DNA of 64,000 nucleotides, from positions 1,860,139-1,924,138 of the forward strand of contig NZ_JAASRM010000001.1 of the NCBI RefSeq assembly GCF_011761565.1, read 5' to 3'. The position numbers and the translations under genes were made by a program. The notes beneath the pieces were generated by a model. That model was not told where the DNA came from, did not search any database, and saw only the letters and a program-made list of their open reading frames with translations. Positions 27,547 to 37,189 of the stretch are shown here, in pieces. Each line of letters opens with the position of its first letter. Position 1 is the stretch's first letter. Origin of the DNA: Rhizomicrobium palustre. Its GTDB lineage: Bacteria; Pseudomonadota; Alphaproteobacteria; Micropepsales; Micropepsaceae.

Positions 27547-30500
27547 ATGAGCATCCAGGTCGCGCTGCATCATCGTACCTCCTATCGGTATGATCGTCTC
27601 ATCGCCTTGGGTCCGCAGGTCATCCGGCTGCGCCCCGCCGCCCATTGCCGGACGCCCATCCTCAATTATGCGCTGAAGGTCAGCCCTGAGCCGCACTTCC
27701 TCAATTGGTTGCAGGATCCGCAATCCAATTGGCTGGCGCGTCTGGTGGTGCCTGAAAAAACCGATCATCTCGATGTCACCATCGATCTCACCGCCCAGCT
27801 CAACATCATCAACCCATTCGATTTCTTTCTTGAGCCCAAGGCTGAGGTCTTTCCGTTCGCTTACGACAAAGAAATTCAGGAAGATCTGAAGCCTTATCTT
27901 GCGAAGGGGCGGATGGGGGATGCCTTCAAGCAATATCTCGCGGGCGTGGACCGCAGCGAGAAGCCGACCACTGGTTTTCTCTTCGATTTGAACGCGCGGC
28001 TGCAGCATGACATCAGCTATCTCATCCGTATGGAGCCGGGCATCCAGACGCCCGAGCAAACGCTGCTCTTGCGTTCCGGCTCCTGCCGCGATTCCGCTTG
28101 GCTCCTGGTGCAGCTCTTGCGTCATCTTGGATTCGCCGCGCGCTTTGCCTCTGGCTATCTCATCCAGTTAAAGCCCGATGTGAAATCGCTGGATGGCCCA
28201 TCGGGCACCGATCATGATTTCACCGATCTGCATGCCTGGTGCGAAGTCTATCTGCCGGGCGCGGGCTGGGTTGGGCTTGATCCTACTTCTGGGCTCTTCG
28301 CGGGCGAGGGCCATATTCCGCTCGCATGCACCGCCAATCCACGTCATGCCGCACCGATTGATGGCGCATTGGAAGATTGCGAAGTCGAGTTCGAATTCGA
28401 CATGCACATTACCCGCGTGGTGGAGCCGCCGCGCGTCACCAAGCCCTATACGCCGGAAATCTGGCAATCGATCTTAAGCCTCGGCGATGAAACCGATGCC
28501 GCGATCAAGGCTGCCGATATGCGCCTCACCATGGGCGGTGAACCGACTTTCGTCTCCATTGATGATATGGACGGCGCCGAATGGACCACTGCGGCGGTTG
28601 GTCCCGCCAAGCGCGGCCTTGCCGATACGCTGATCCGCCGCTTGCAAAAGCGTTTCGCGCCGGGTGGGTTGCTGCATTATGGCCAAGGCAAATGGTATCC
28701 TGGTGAAAGCCTGCCGCGCTGGGCCTTCGCGCTCTATTGGCGTGGAGATGGTCAACCCTTGTGGCGCGATCCCGATCGCATTGCCGCGGAGCGCAAAGAC
28801 TACAAGCCCGATGATGGCACTGCGCGTACTCTCATCACCGGCATCGCTCGCCGTCTCGACATCAATCCGGCCTACGCAATCGAAGCCTATGAATATCCTT
28901 GGCATTACATCGGCAAGGAGCAGAGCCTGCCGGTCAATGTCGATCCTTTGGATTCGAAATTGGAAGATGCGGAGGAGCGCGCTCGTCTTGCCAAGGTGTT
29001 CGCGCGTGGTCTGAAAAAGCCTGCGGGCTTTGTGCTTCCGGTGCAGCGCTGGAATACAGAAGCGGGCCGCAAATGGCGCTCGGAGCTTTGGCAAATCCGC
29101 GCCGGGCGCCTGCATCTGATGCCGGGCGATTCTCCTTTGGGCTTCCGTCTGCCGCTGAACGCCTTGCCCTGGGTGCCGCCAGCGGCAAGGCCTTTCATTC
29201 CACCGCCCGATCCATTTGACAATCTTCCCCCGCTGCCCGAGCGCGATTCCCTGCGCCAACCTTATCTTTCTAGAGCCACCGACGATTCAGCTTGGCGTCA
29301 GCGTCTGGTGCATCTGGAGCAAGACCCGCCGGTGGAGGGCGCCAGCGTGCGCACCGCGCTCACGGTGGAGCCGCGCGATGGACGGCTCTGTGTGTTCATG
29401 CCGCCGACGGACAACGCCGCCGATTATCTCGATCTTTTGATGGCGATCGAGGATGCGGCGGCTGAATGTGACGCGGCGATCCATATTGAAGGCTATCCCC
29501 CGCCGTATGACCCGCGCATCAACCTCATCAAGGTCACGCCTGATCCCGGTGTGATCGAGGTGAACATTCACCCCGCCAATTCCTGGCGCGAGCAGGTGGC
29601 GATCACCGAAGCGATTTATGAGGAAGCGCATTTCTCGCGTCTCGGTACCGAGAAATTCATGCTCGATGGCCGTCACACCGGCACTGGCGGTGGCAATCAC
29701 ATTGTGGTCGGCGCGGCGCACCCTTCCGATAGTCCGTTCCTGCGCCGTCCCGATCTATTGAAGAGCTTGATCGCGTTTTGGCAGAATCATCCCTCGCTCT
29801 CGTATCTCTTCTCCGGCCTCTTCATCGGCCCAACCTCTCAGGCGCCACGTATCGATGAAGCCCGTCACGATTCGCTCTATGAGATGGAGATTGCCTTTTC
29901 CCAGGTGCCTGATCCCGGGCTTGGATATATTCCGCCTTGGCTGGTGGATCGCATCTTCCGCAATCTCCTGGTCGATGTGAGTGGCAATACCCACCGCAGC
30001 GAAATCTCCATCGACAAGCTTTATTCGCCTGATGGCCCCACGGGGCGATTGGGTCTGGTCGAGTTTCGCGGCTTTGAAATGCCTCCCCATGCCGAGATGA
30101 GTCTCGCACAGAATCTTCTTCTTCGGGCGCTGTTGGTGCGGTTCTGGAATAAACCCTATCCTGGCAAGCTGGTGCGCTGGGGCACGGCGCTGCATGACCA
30201 TATGCTCTTGCCGCATTTCCTCTGGGCCGATTTCTCAGACGTCATCACCGATCTCAACGAGGCCGGCTTTGCTTTCGATGCGGAATGGTTCCGCCCGCAT
30301 TGGGAATTCCGTTTTCCGCTTTACGGCAAGGTGCAATATGGCGGCGTGCGGCTGGAGCTGCGTCAAGCGCTCGAACCTTGGAATGTGATGGGCGAGGAGG
30401 GCGCGGTGGGCGGAACTGTTCGCTTTGTCGACAGTTCTGTGGAGCGGCTCGAGGTGAAGGCAGATGGTTTGGTCGATGGCCGCCACAAGATTTTGGTCAA

Positions 30501-30858
30501 TGGCCGCTGCGTTCCGTTAAAACCCGTATCGGTGGGATCGGCGGTCGGCGGGGTGCGTTATCGCGCCTGGCTTCCGGCCTCTACGCTTCATCCCACGATT
30601 TATGCGCACGCGCCCCTCACGGCAGAGGTGTGGGATGGTTGGCGCAAGCGTTCGTTAGGAGGTTGCACCTACCATGTTGCCCATCCGGGAGGGCGTAACT
30701 ACGTAACTTTCCCAGTGAATGCCTATGAAGCAGAAGGGCGCCGTCTTGCGCGGTTTGAACCGTTCGGCTTTACCTGTGGCCTCTTCAGCCCACCGGTTGA
30801 GTCGCCGAATGCCGATTACCCGCACACCCTCGATCTGCGCCGTCCCGTAAATTCCTGA
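27547..30858 (+). CDS. transglutaminase-like protein fused to DUF2126
   Basis: Predicted 1103-residue cytosolic protein. Residues 1-290 form a bacterial transglutaminase-like domain (N-terminal beta region starting HHRTSYRYDRLIALGPQVIRL, then the catalytic core with Cys180 in GSCRDSAW, His229 in DLHAWCEVY and Asp245 in GLDPTSG, so the triad is complete). Residues about 300-1100 are DUF2126, with segments MRLTMGGEPTFVSIDDMDG, PGVIEVNIHPA, DGRHTGTGGGNHIVVG, which have the feel of an amidoligase or gamma-glutamyl-ligase fold. It is the first gene of a three-gene operon with an ATP-grasp/alpha-E protein and a second transglutaminase. Such clusters have been proposed to make or attach peptide tags; no substrate is known. 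Confidence 0.9.
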   Translation: MSIQVALHHRTSYRYDRLIALGPQVIRLRPAAHCRTPILNYALKVSPEPHFLNWLQDPQSNWLARLVVPEKTDHLDVTIDLTAQLNIINPFDFFLEPKAEVFPFAYDKEIQEDLKPYLAKGRMGDAFKQYLAGVDRSEKPTTGFLFDLNARLQHDISYLIRMEPGIQTPEQTLLLRSGSCRDSAWLLVQLLRHLGFAARFASGYLIQLKPDVKSLDGPSGTDHDFTDLHAWCEVYLPGAGWVGLDPTSGLFAGEGHIPLACTANPRHAAPIDGALEDCEVEFEFDMHITRVVEPPRVTKPYTPEIWQSILSLGDETDAAIKAADMRLTMGGEPTFVSIDDMDGAEWTTAAVGPAKRGLADTLIRRLQKRFAPGGLLHYGQGKWYPGESLPRWAFALYWRGDGQPLWRDPDRIAAERKDYKPDDGTARTLITGIARRLDINPAYAIEAYEYPWHYIGKEQSLPVNVDPLDSKLEDAEERARLAKVFARGLKKPAGFVLPVQRWNTEAGRKWRSELWQIRAGRLHLMPGDSPLGFRLPLNALPWVPPAARPFIPPPDPFDNLPPLPERDSLRQPYLSRATDDSAWRQRLVHLEQDPPVEGASVRTALTVEPRDGRLCVFMPPTDNAADYLDLLMAIEDAAAECDAAIHIEGYPPPYDPRINLIKVTPDPGVIEVNIHPANSWREQVAITEAIYEEAHFSRLGTEKFMLDGRHTGTGGGNHIVVGAAHPSDSPFLRRPDLLKSLIAFWQNHPSLSYLFSGLFIGPTSQAPRIDEARHDSLYEMEIAFSQVPDPGLGYIPPWLVDRIFRNLLVDVSGNTHRSEISIDKLYSPDGPTGRLGLVEFRGFEMPPHAEMSLAQNLLLRALLVRFWNKPYPGKLVRWGTALHDHMLLPHFLWADFSDVITDLNEAGFAFDAEWFRPHWEFRFPLYGKVQYGGVRLELRQALEPWNVMGEEGAVGGTVRFVDSSVERLEVKADGLVDGRHKILVNGRCVPLKPVSVGSAVGGVRYRAWLPASTLHPTIYAHAPLTAEVWDGWRKRSLGGCTYHVAHPGGRNYVTFPVNAYEAEGRRLARFEPFGFTCGLFSPPVESPNADYPHTLDLRRPVNS

Positions 30859-30868
30859 GATAAGCATC

Positions 30869-33346
30869 TTGATCCGCAAGAAACACAGCACGGAAACCGC
30901 AAGCCGCTATGACGAGATGCATGGCGCGGGCGGCCGCGTGCGTGAAGCTTGGCAGCCTTTGGCCGAGGCGCTCGGCGCCATGTCGTCTCAAGAATATGCC
31001 CGCCGTCAGGATGCGGCGCAGAGCATGCTGCGCGACAATGGCGTCACTTATAATGTCTATGACGAGCAGGATGGCCAATCGCGCCGTTGGCGGCTGGATA
31101 TTCTTCCCTTTGTCATCGCGCCCGAGGAATGGGAAAAGCTCGAGGCCGCTGTCATTCAGCGCGCGCGTCTCGCCGATGCGCTCCTCGCTGATATCTATGG
31201 CCCGCAGAAGCTCATCGCCGATGGCGTGCTGCCGCCGCATATCGTTTCCGGCCATCCGCAGTTTCTGCGTCCGCTGAAAGGTGTCGAGCCGCCGGGCGGC
31301 GTTCATATCCATCTCTACTCGGTCGATCTTGCCCGCATGCCCGATGGTGGCTGGAAGGTTCTGGCCTCGCGCGCGGATTCGGTCAGCGGCATCGGCTATG
31401 CCCTCGAAAACCGCATCGTGGTGGGGCAAGTCTTTTCCGATCTTTTCCGCGATATGCATGTGCAGCGGCTGGCGGCGTTTTTCCAATCTTATCGCGAGAG
31501 TGTGCAGGGGTTGGCTGGCCCTGGTCGCGCCGTGCTGCTCACCCCTGGCCCGCATAACGAAGCCTATTTCGAACACGCCTTCCTTTCGCATTATCTCGAT
31601 CTCACCTTGGTCGAAGGCGATGATCTGGTGGTGCATGACGATCGCGTCTTCCTCAAAACCCTGCATGGGCTGGAACGCGTCTCGGTGATTTTCCGCCGGG
31701 TGGATTCGGATTTCTGCGATCCCTTGGAGCTGCGGTCGGATTCCGCGCTGGGTGTGCCGGGCCTGTTGCAGGCGGTGCGTGCGGGTAATGTCGTGCTCGC
31801 CAACAGCCTTGGCGCCAGTGTGGTGGAAAGCCCCGCGCTCGATGCTTATCTGCACGCAGTCTCTCACGCTCTCCTCGGCGAAGAGCTTGTCATTCCCGAT
31901 ATCCCCACCGTGTGGTGTGGCACCGAATGGGGGCGCCAAGAAGCGTTAGCGCGGATTGATCGTTCCATCCTGCGCGGCGCTTTCGATTCCCGCCCGCTGT
32001 TTTCGCGCCGGTCCACCGCAAGGCTGGGACGCGAACTCTCCGCCGCCGATAAGCGGGCGTACAAGGCGCTGCTCACGCGGCGGGGCGCCACGCAAGTCAC
32101 GCAAGATGTGGTGCCGCTGGGCGGTGCGCCGATTTTCGCCGATGGCAAGCTCACCCAGCGCCCTGTTTCGCTGCGCCTCTTCGCGGCTTGGACCAAGAAT
32201 GGCTATGTGGTGATGCCCGGCGGGCTCGCGCGTGTCGCCGAGAATGAAACCGTGCGCGCCCTCTCGCTGCAATCAGGTGCGGTGTCGAAAGACGTCTGGG
32301 TGCCGACGCCGGGCCCGGTCTCGACCTTCAGCCTGTTGAAGCAAACCCGCGAAGACGTCGCCATTGTGCGCACCGGCAATTCGCCGCCCAGCCGCGCCAT
32401 GGATAATCTTTTCTGGCTCGGCCGTTATAGTGAGCGGGCCGACAATCTCGCCCGCGTTTTGCGCGCGGTGGTACAGCGTTTGGGTGAAGGCGCGCCTGCC
32501 GATCCTGCCGTGCATGGCTTTCTCGCGGGCCTCACCGAATCTTTCTTGCCCGCGCGTTTGCCGCGCAAGGATGGCCTGCTATCCGATTTGCGCAGTCTCA
32601 TCTCGGATCGCACCAATTTCGCAGGCCTGCCGCAAATCCTGGGCTGCGTGCGCCGCACCGCCTGGTCCGCGCGCGACCGTCTCTCGCTCGATACTTGGCA
32701 GACCATCCATTTGATGACCGAGCCGGATGTCTTGCCGCCCACCAATCGCCCCTTTGATAGCGCCGAGGCGCTCTCCAGCCTCGATATGCTGGTGCGGCGC
32801 AGCGCGGCCTTCGCGGGTCATTGCGCGGAGAACATGACGCGCGGCCCCAACTGGCTCTTCACCGATCTTGGCCGCCGTGTCGAGCGCGCCCAGCATCTGG
32901 CTTGGCTGGTGGGGCGCATCGCCGAGAATGGCGAGCTTGCCGAAAGTGAACGCATCCGCATCGGGCTTGAGATTTCGTCGAGCGTGATGACCTATCGCTC
33001 GCGCTATATGAATATCTTCCATATGGCGCCGCTGCTCGATCTCTTGCTGCTCGATGAAACCAATCCCCGCTCGGTGGCTTTCCAATTGATCGCCGCCGAG
33101 AAATCGCTGGAAGAACTCGCGCGTTTGACGCCAGAAGGGCAGGGCACGGCGGCCGTGAAATTTGCTGCCAACCTGCGCGGGCTTTGCGTCCGCCCGAGCT
33201 TGCTCGACGATCTCGCCACAGACCCCGCCAGTTTGAAGACCTATCTGGCTGAGGTTGAGATCGGTGCCGCTGGCATTTCCGACGCCCTTACCGATGCTTA
33301 TTTCCGCCACGCCATTCGCCGGCGCACCGGCAGCCGCGAGGAGTGA
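30869..33346 (+). CDS. circularly permuted ATP-grasp protein fused to alpha-E domain
   Basis: Predicted 825-residue cytosolic protein. Residues about 60-480 match the circularly permuted ATP-grasp family (DUF404/DUF407), with VTYNVYDEQDGQSRRWRLD, LLTPGPHNEAYFEHAFL, VEGDDLVVHDDRVFLKTL and VPTVWCGTEWGR. Residues about 510-815 are the alpha-E helical domain, beginning SRAMDNLFWLGRYSERADN. In many genomes these are two adjacent genes, so this is a fusion. The start given is a TTG, 11 nt after the previous stop; ATG codons lie only further inside, so the true start is uncertain by some residues. The stop overlaps the GTG just upstream of the next gene. Probable ATP-dependent amide-bond formation together with the flanking transglutaminases. 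Confidence 0.88.
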   Translation: MIRKKHSTETASRYDEMHGAGGRVREAWQPLAEALGAMSSQEYARRQDAAQSMLRDNGVTYNVYDEQDGQSRRWRLDILPFVIAPEEWEKLEAAVIQRARLADALLADIYGPQKLIADGVLPPHIVSGHPQFLRPLKGVEPPGGVHIHLYSVDLARMPDGGWKVLASRADSVSGIGYALENRIVVGQVFSDLFRDMHVQRLAAFFQSYRESVQGLAGPGRAVLLTPGPHNEAYFEHAFLSHYLDLTLVEGDDLVVHDDRVFLKTLHGLERVSVIFRRVDSDFCDPLELRSDSALGVPGLLQAVRAGNVVLANSLGASVVESPALDAYLHAVSHALLGEELVIPDIPTVWCGTEWGRQEALARIDRSILRGAFDSRPLFSRRSTARLGRELSAADKRAYKALLTRRGATQVTQDVVPLGGAPIFADGKLTQRPVSLRLFAAWTKNGYVVMPGGLARVAENETVRALSLQSGAVSKDVWVPTPGPVSTFSLLKQTREDVAIVRTGNSPPSRAMDNLFWLGRYSERADNLARVLRAVVQRLGEGAPADPAVHGFLAGLTESFLPARLPRKDGLLSDLRSLISDRTNFAGLPQILGCVRRTAWSARDRLSLDTWQTIHLMTEPDVLPPTNRPFDSAEALSSLDMLVRRSAAFAGHCAENMTRGPNWLFTDLGRRVERAQHLAWLVGRIAENGELAESERIRIGLEISSSVMTYRSRYMNIFHMAPLLDLLLLDETNPRSVAFQLIAAEKSLEELARLTPEGQGTAAVKFAANLRGLCVRPSLLDDLATDPASLKTYLAEVEIGAAGISDALTDAYFRHAIRRRTGSREE

Positions 33347-33348
33347 GC

Positions 33349-34236
33349 ATGGAATACTTCGTCCGCCATCGCACCGCTTATCGCTACTTGCAGGATGTGT
33401 CCTCGTCCTGTCACCTCGCGCATCTTTTGCCGCGTTCCACCCCGCGCCAGAGCGTGACGGAGTCCAAACTGATTTTCTCGCCCGAGCCGCAGCGCAATGA
33501 GGCGGGCACGGATTATTTCGGCAATCAGAAGAATCTCTTCACCATCGAAGAGAGCCACACCGTGCTCGAGGTGATTTCCGAAAGCCGGGTGACGGTGCAG
33601 CCCGCCCCAAGCTTCGCGCCCGGCCATGATCTTGCCTGGGAAAAGGTGCGCAGCCTTTTGGAAGAAGCTGGCGATGCGCAATCGCGTGCTGCCGCCGAAT
33701 TTCTTTTCGATACGCCGCAAGTGGTGGCGAGTGCCGAGCTCGCTGCTTATGCCGAAGAAAGCTTCACGCCGGGAAGGGGCATCCTTTCCGCTGCGGCCGA
33801 TCTTACGACACGGGTACATAGGGATTTTCGCTACGACACCACTGTGACCGATGTGTATACGCCGGTGGAAAAGGTCTTCCGTATCCGCGCAGGCGTCTGC
33901 CAGGATTTGGCGCATGTCGCGATTGCCGCGATCCGCGCCATTGGCCTGTCGGCACGCTATGTCAGCGGCTATCTTCTCACCTCACCGCCGCCGGGGCAGC
34001 CCAGGCTCGTCGGTGCAGATGCCAGCCATGCCTGGTTTTCGATTTGGGTGCCCGAGTGCGGCTGGATCGATTTTGATCCCACCAACAATATGCAAGCCGG
34101 TGAAAGTCACATCACCGCCGCTTGGGGGCGCGATTACGCAGATGTTGCGCCTATCGCGGGCGTTATCACCGGTGGCGGCGATCATATCGTCGAAGTCGGC
34201 GTCGATGTCGTGCCCGTGAGTGAGCTGGAAGCCTAA
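33349..34236 (+). CDS. transglutaminase family protein
   Basis: Predicted 295-residue cytosolic transglutaminase-like protein. An N-terminal beta region (EYFVRHRTAYRYLQDVSSS) is followed by a core with Cys184 (RAGVCQDLAHV), His227 (ASHAWFSIWV) and Asp243 (DFDPTNN), so the Cys-His-Asp triad is intact. ATG 33349 is favoured over GTG 33343 because GAGGAG sits at the right distance; either way it begins 2 nt or less from the previous stop, so translation is coupled. It overlaps the tail of the convergent regulator gene by 4 nt. It lacks DUF2126 and so is not a simple copy of the first gene. Confidence 0.9.
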   Translation: MEYFVRHRTAYRYLQDVSSSCHLAHLLPRSTPRQSVTESKLIFSPEPQRNEAGTDYFGNQKNLFTIEESHTVLEVISESRVTVQPAPSFAPGHDLAWEKVRSLLEEAGDAQSRAAAEFLFDTPQVVASAELAAYAEESFTPGRGILSAAADLTTRVHRDFRYDTTVTDVYTPVEKVFRIRAGVCQDLAHVAIAAIRAIGLSARYVSGYLLTSPPPGQPRLVGADASHAWFSIWVPECGWIDFDPTNNMQAGESHITAAWGRDYADVAPIAGVITGGGDHIVEVGVDVVPVSELEA

Positions 34237-35348
34237 GCGAATTGTTGGCCGGCCGGGCTGGTATCATAACCGCCCATGGCTTCCAGTTCCTGGCGGAAAC
34301 TCGCGCGGCCCAGTGTCTCGCATAGGGTCTGCACCTCGGCCATGTCGAGATTTTTCTTCCTCAGCACCAAATCATAGCGCTCGCGCAGCAGCGGTACGAA
34401 GCCAAGCCCGAACACCCTGGCCGCGCTCTTGCTTGCGATGGCGGCGTCGGCGGCGCCGGAATGGATTTGCATCGCGGCAGGCAGATGTCCGCTGGTGAGC
34501 CGGTCATAGCCTTTCACTGCTTTGGGTGAAATCCCTAGCTTGGCGATTTCCGCGTCGAGGAGAATGCGCACCGCCGCGCCCTTCTCGCGATTGACGATGG
34601 TGATGTCCTTGCGCTTGAGGTCAGCGATGGAGGTGACCGCTTTGGGATTGCCCCGCGCCACCACCAGCCCTAACTCCCAATGGGAGAAACCGATCACCGC
34701 GGCGCTGCGCCGGTCGAAAAGCTTCTTCACTTCGGCAAGATTGGATTCGCCGGTTTCGCTATCGCGCAGATGCGTGCCTGCGATATGCACCAGCCCTTCG
34801 CGCAAAAGCCCCAGCGCCGTGGTGCTGTTGCGGTTGACCACCACAAGCTCGATCCCCGCGCGGCGCAAATGGCGCGCCAGCACCGAAATCCCCGGATCGC
34901 AGCCCGCCACCAGCAGCCGCTTACCCAGCTCCAGCCGTCCGTGAAACGGCAGCACTTCAACGCGTCCGCCCGATTTGGGTTTGGTCAGCAGCACGGCATC
35001 GGCAGGCGGCAAGCTCCAGTCCACGCTATCGGGCGCTGCCGCGATCAGCTGCCCGTCGACCTGGCAAAGCTGCACCGGCTGGCCTTCATAGGCAGTCTGG
35101 CCACCACCGAGGAGGGTGGCTTCCAGGCTCTCGGCGGGTTTGGTCTCTTCTTCTTCGAGCTGGAAAAGATCTTCCACCTTGGTGGAAAGGGCGCGGGCGA
35201 GCTTCAGCGCCACGATGGTATTGGGCACATAGCTGCCCGCCTCGATGGCATAGATGGTCTGACGCGAAATCCCGACCTCCGCGGCGAGGGAGGCGGCGGC
35301 CATCCCGCGTTTCTGCCGCATCTCGTGAAGCTTGTTGCCTGCCGTCAT
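34233..35348 (-). CDS. XRE-type regulator with PBP-like ligand-binding domain
   Basis: Predicted 371-residue regulator. Residues about 5-65 are an XRE helix-turn-helix (LHEMRQKRGMAAASLAAEVGISRQTIYAIEAG), and about 85-365 is a periplasmic-binding-protein-like domain (LLVAGCDPGISVLARHLRRAG, SHWELGLVVARGNPK, IVNREKGAAVRILLD, SGAADAAIASKSAAR), the PBP_like type related to molybdate-binding modules. ATG 35348 is chosen for its GGAGG ribosome site 8 nt upstream rather than the TTG-side extension. It probably senses a small anion or cofactor such as molybdate or a related oxyanion. It is convergent with the transglutaminase operon. Confidence 0.88.
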   Translation of the reverse strand: MTAGNKLHEMRQKRGMAAASLAAEVGISRQTIYAIEAGSYVPNTIVALKLARALSTKVEDLFQLEEEETKPAESLEATLLGGGQTAYEGQPVQLCQVDGQLIAAAPDSVDWSLPPADAVLLTKPKSGGRVEVLPFHGRLELGKRLLVAGCDPGISVLARHLRRAGIELVVVNRNSTTALGLLREGLVHIAGTHLRDSETGESNLAEVKKLFDRRSAAVIGFSHWELGLVVARGNPKAVTSIADLKRKDITIVNREKGAAVRILLDAEIAKLGISPKAVKGYDRLTSGHLPAAMQIHSGAADAAIASKSAARVFGLGFVPLLRERYDLVLRKKNLDMAEVQTLCETLGRASFRQELEAMGGYDTSPAGQQFA

Positions 35349-35399
35349 AGCCAAATCCTCCGCACCCCTGCATAACACGGGATGCGCAAGAGGGTGAGG

Positions 35400-36440
35400 C
35401 TACTTCGCGCCGCCAAGAAGCTTGCGGGCCAAAGCCGCGGCGCCATCCGCCGAAATCCCTTTCGCTTTGCCACAGAGGGGGATGCCGTCGTTTTTCAGCA
35501 CATGCCAGAGCATGGCGCCATCTTTGGGATTGGTTTTGGAGGCCAAGGGTCCATCGCGCAGGCTGCGCTCTACGCTATAAGGTTTGGAGGAAGCCTGCTC
35601 AAACTGATCGGTTTGAAGTTTGGCGTTCTTGCAGACGGCGTCCTGATCGCGCCCCACCAGAACCGCCTTGCCCCAGCCTTCGGGGGCGGGTTCGAAGCCG
35701 ATATTCACGATCACCCGGGCCGGAAGCAGAGCCCGGTAAAGCTGCCAGCCCAAAACGGGGTCATAGGCGAGCCCGGCGTCATAGCTCATCACCTCGACCA
35801 TATCGATGGCGGCCGCTGCCGCGGGATCGCGAAACACCAGCCGCTCGCGGCCGGTATTGGCGTCGGTTTCGCCCACTTTCCCGCCGCAAGGGGCTGTGCC
35901 CGTCGCCTTTGTGCAATCGGCACCCGTGGACCAGGCCGCCAGGGAGAGGGTTTTGCCTTGGGCGGCGCGCCGAAGGCTTAAGATCGCGCCGCGATAGGGG
36001 GCGATATCGCCGCCTTCGATCTCGTAATCGACATCGATTCCGTCAAAACCCAATTCGCGGACGAATCGGGCGATCTGGTTTGTGACAGGCCCCGGCTTGC
36101 CTGCCTCTGCCGCCAGCGCGTCCCATTTCAAATAGCTCGTGCCGCCCACGGCCAAGAGCACCTTGGTGCCGCGCTTCTTTACCGCCGCGATCTGGCGCTT
36201 CAGTTCAGCAGGGCTGCCTTCGAATTGCAGCCCGGTCCCGGCAAAGCTTTTTCCATCCCAGGAAAAATCTGGTCTCGCAAAAGCGACAATGACATGGCTG
36301 TAAGCTGGGTTCACCGATGACAGCGCTGACGCGCTCTCCCAGCTCGGAAAATAGCCAGCCACCACACGGGCCTGCGCCGTTTGTGCCAAAACGGCAAAAA
36401 GGAGGGCGGCTGAGATCCGCCAGGGAAAAATCTTCTGCAT
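35400..36440 (-). CDS. secreted GH18 family glycoside hydrolase (chitinase-like)
   Basis: Predicted 346-residue protein with a signal peptide of about 24 residues (MQKIFPWRISAALLFAVLAQ, cut after TAQA). The GH18 signature DGIDVDYE is at residues 133-140, with catalytic Glu140 preceded by the supporting Asp136 and Asp138; LLAVGGTSYLKWD and MSYDAGLAYDPVLGW are the other barrel motifs. No carbohydrate-binding module is seen, so it may be a small chitinase or an endo-beta-N-acetylglucosaminidase-type enzyme. Two Cys pairs near residues 176-186 may form a disulfide. It lies 51 nt upstream of the regulator gene on the same strand, but a shared transcript is uncertain. Confidence 0.85.
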   Translation of the reverse strand: MQKIFPWRISAALLFAVLAQTAQARVVAGYFPSWESASALSSVNPAYSHVIVAFARPDFSWDGKSFAGTGLQFEGSPAELKRQIAAVKKRGTKVLLAVGGTSYLKWDALAAEAGKPGPVTNQIARFVRELGFDGIDVDYEIEGGDIAPYRGAILSLRRAAQGKTLSLAAWSTGADCTKATGTAPCGGKVGETDANTGRERLVFRDPAAAAAIDMVEVMSYDAGLAYDPVLGWQLYRALLPARVIVNIGFEPAPEGWGKAVLVGRDQDAVCKNAKLQTDQFEQASSKPYSVERSLRDGPLASKTNPKDGAMLWHVLKNDGIPLCGKAKGISADGAAALARKLLGGAK

Positions 36441-36729
36441 AGCTGCCGAGCGCCGAAATTCCTTTAAGGCTTAGCATGTTGGTGCGCGGCTGGGCAGCGG
36501 GTGATCTCGGGCGGGGAATTCCTCGCGCTTCTTCCTGTGTGGGGGCGAAAAACCTCAAATTTCCCAGGATACTTCGTTGTCTCAGATCGGCTCCATCCGG
36601 TTTCCCACCGCGAATTTGCCCGAGAGCCTATCAGACGACACAAATTTTATCGGTTACACGCATGTGCCTTCTGGTGGCGGTACGGAAGTTTCGCTTACCA
36701 TCGTCAAGAGAAATCTGACATTGAATGTA

Positions 36730-37179
36730 ATGAGTGCTGCTCCAAAACCTCGGAACCACAATCTCTCCAAAAGGACCAGTGACACCGATGTCTTGATCGG
36801 GTCCCGGTTGCGCCTGTGGCGCCGGACAATGGATGTCGATGCTTGTGCCTTAGCGGCCAAGATTGGCATCACGTACCAGCAGCTTCAGAAATACGAAAAA
36901 GGAATGAACCGCATCAGCGCGTCGCGGCTATTCACTATTGCGAAAGTGCTGGATGTACCGATTGAATATTTCTATCGCGATGTGGCCTTGGCTGAGCCGG
37001 GCGGCGAAGCGGTACCGCATGCCGAGCAGATCTCGCTTTTGGCCAATGGCGCGGGAACAGATGTGCTCCGGCATTATCTGACGATTCCGAAACCGGAGGT
37101 TCGCAAGGCGCTGCTCGCATTGATGCGCAGCCTCGTCCGGCGCGAGGCAGACGCCCCCGGTACTGATTCTCCCGCCTGA
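36730..37179 (+). CDS. XRE-family helix-turn-helix regulator
   Basis: Predicted 149-residue DNA-binding protein with an HTH at about residues 22-75 (LRLWRRTMDVDACALAAKIGITYQQLQKYEKG), typical of the small XRE regulators of alphaproteobacteria, and a C-terminal helical tail (about 100-140) ending in VRKALLALMRSLVRRE. ATG 36730 is chosen because the reading frame extending upstream to 36577 has no family character. The 289-bp gap before it (36441-36729) holds the promoters of this gene and of the divergent GH18 gene; I see no repeat there. Its target is unknown. Confidence 0.8.
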   Translation: MSAAPKPRNHNLSKRTSDTDVLIGSRLRLWRRTMDVDACALAAKIGITYQQLQKYEKGMNRISASRLFTIAKVLDVPIEYFYRDVALAEPGGEAVPHAEQISLLANGAGTDVLRHYLTIPKPEVRKALLALMRSLVRREADAPGTDSPA

Positions 37180-37189
37180 TCCAAGCGCG

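Noticed and set aside
30785..31939. 384-codon minus-strand frame across the DUF2126/ATP-grasp junction
   Set aside because: Overlaps two supported genes and would need a promoter inside them.
36577..36729. Upstream extension of the XRE regulator frame
   Set aside because: In-frame but without family similarity; a better start lies at 36730.
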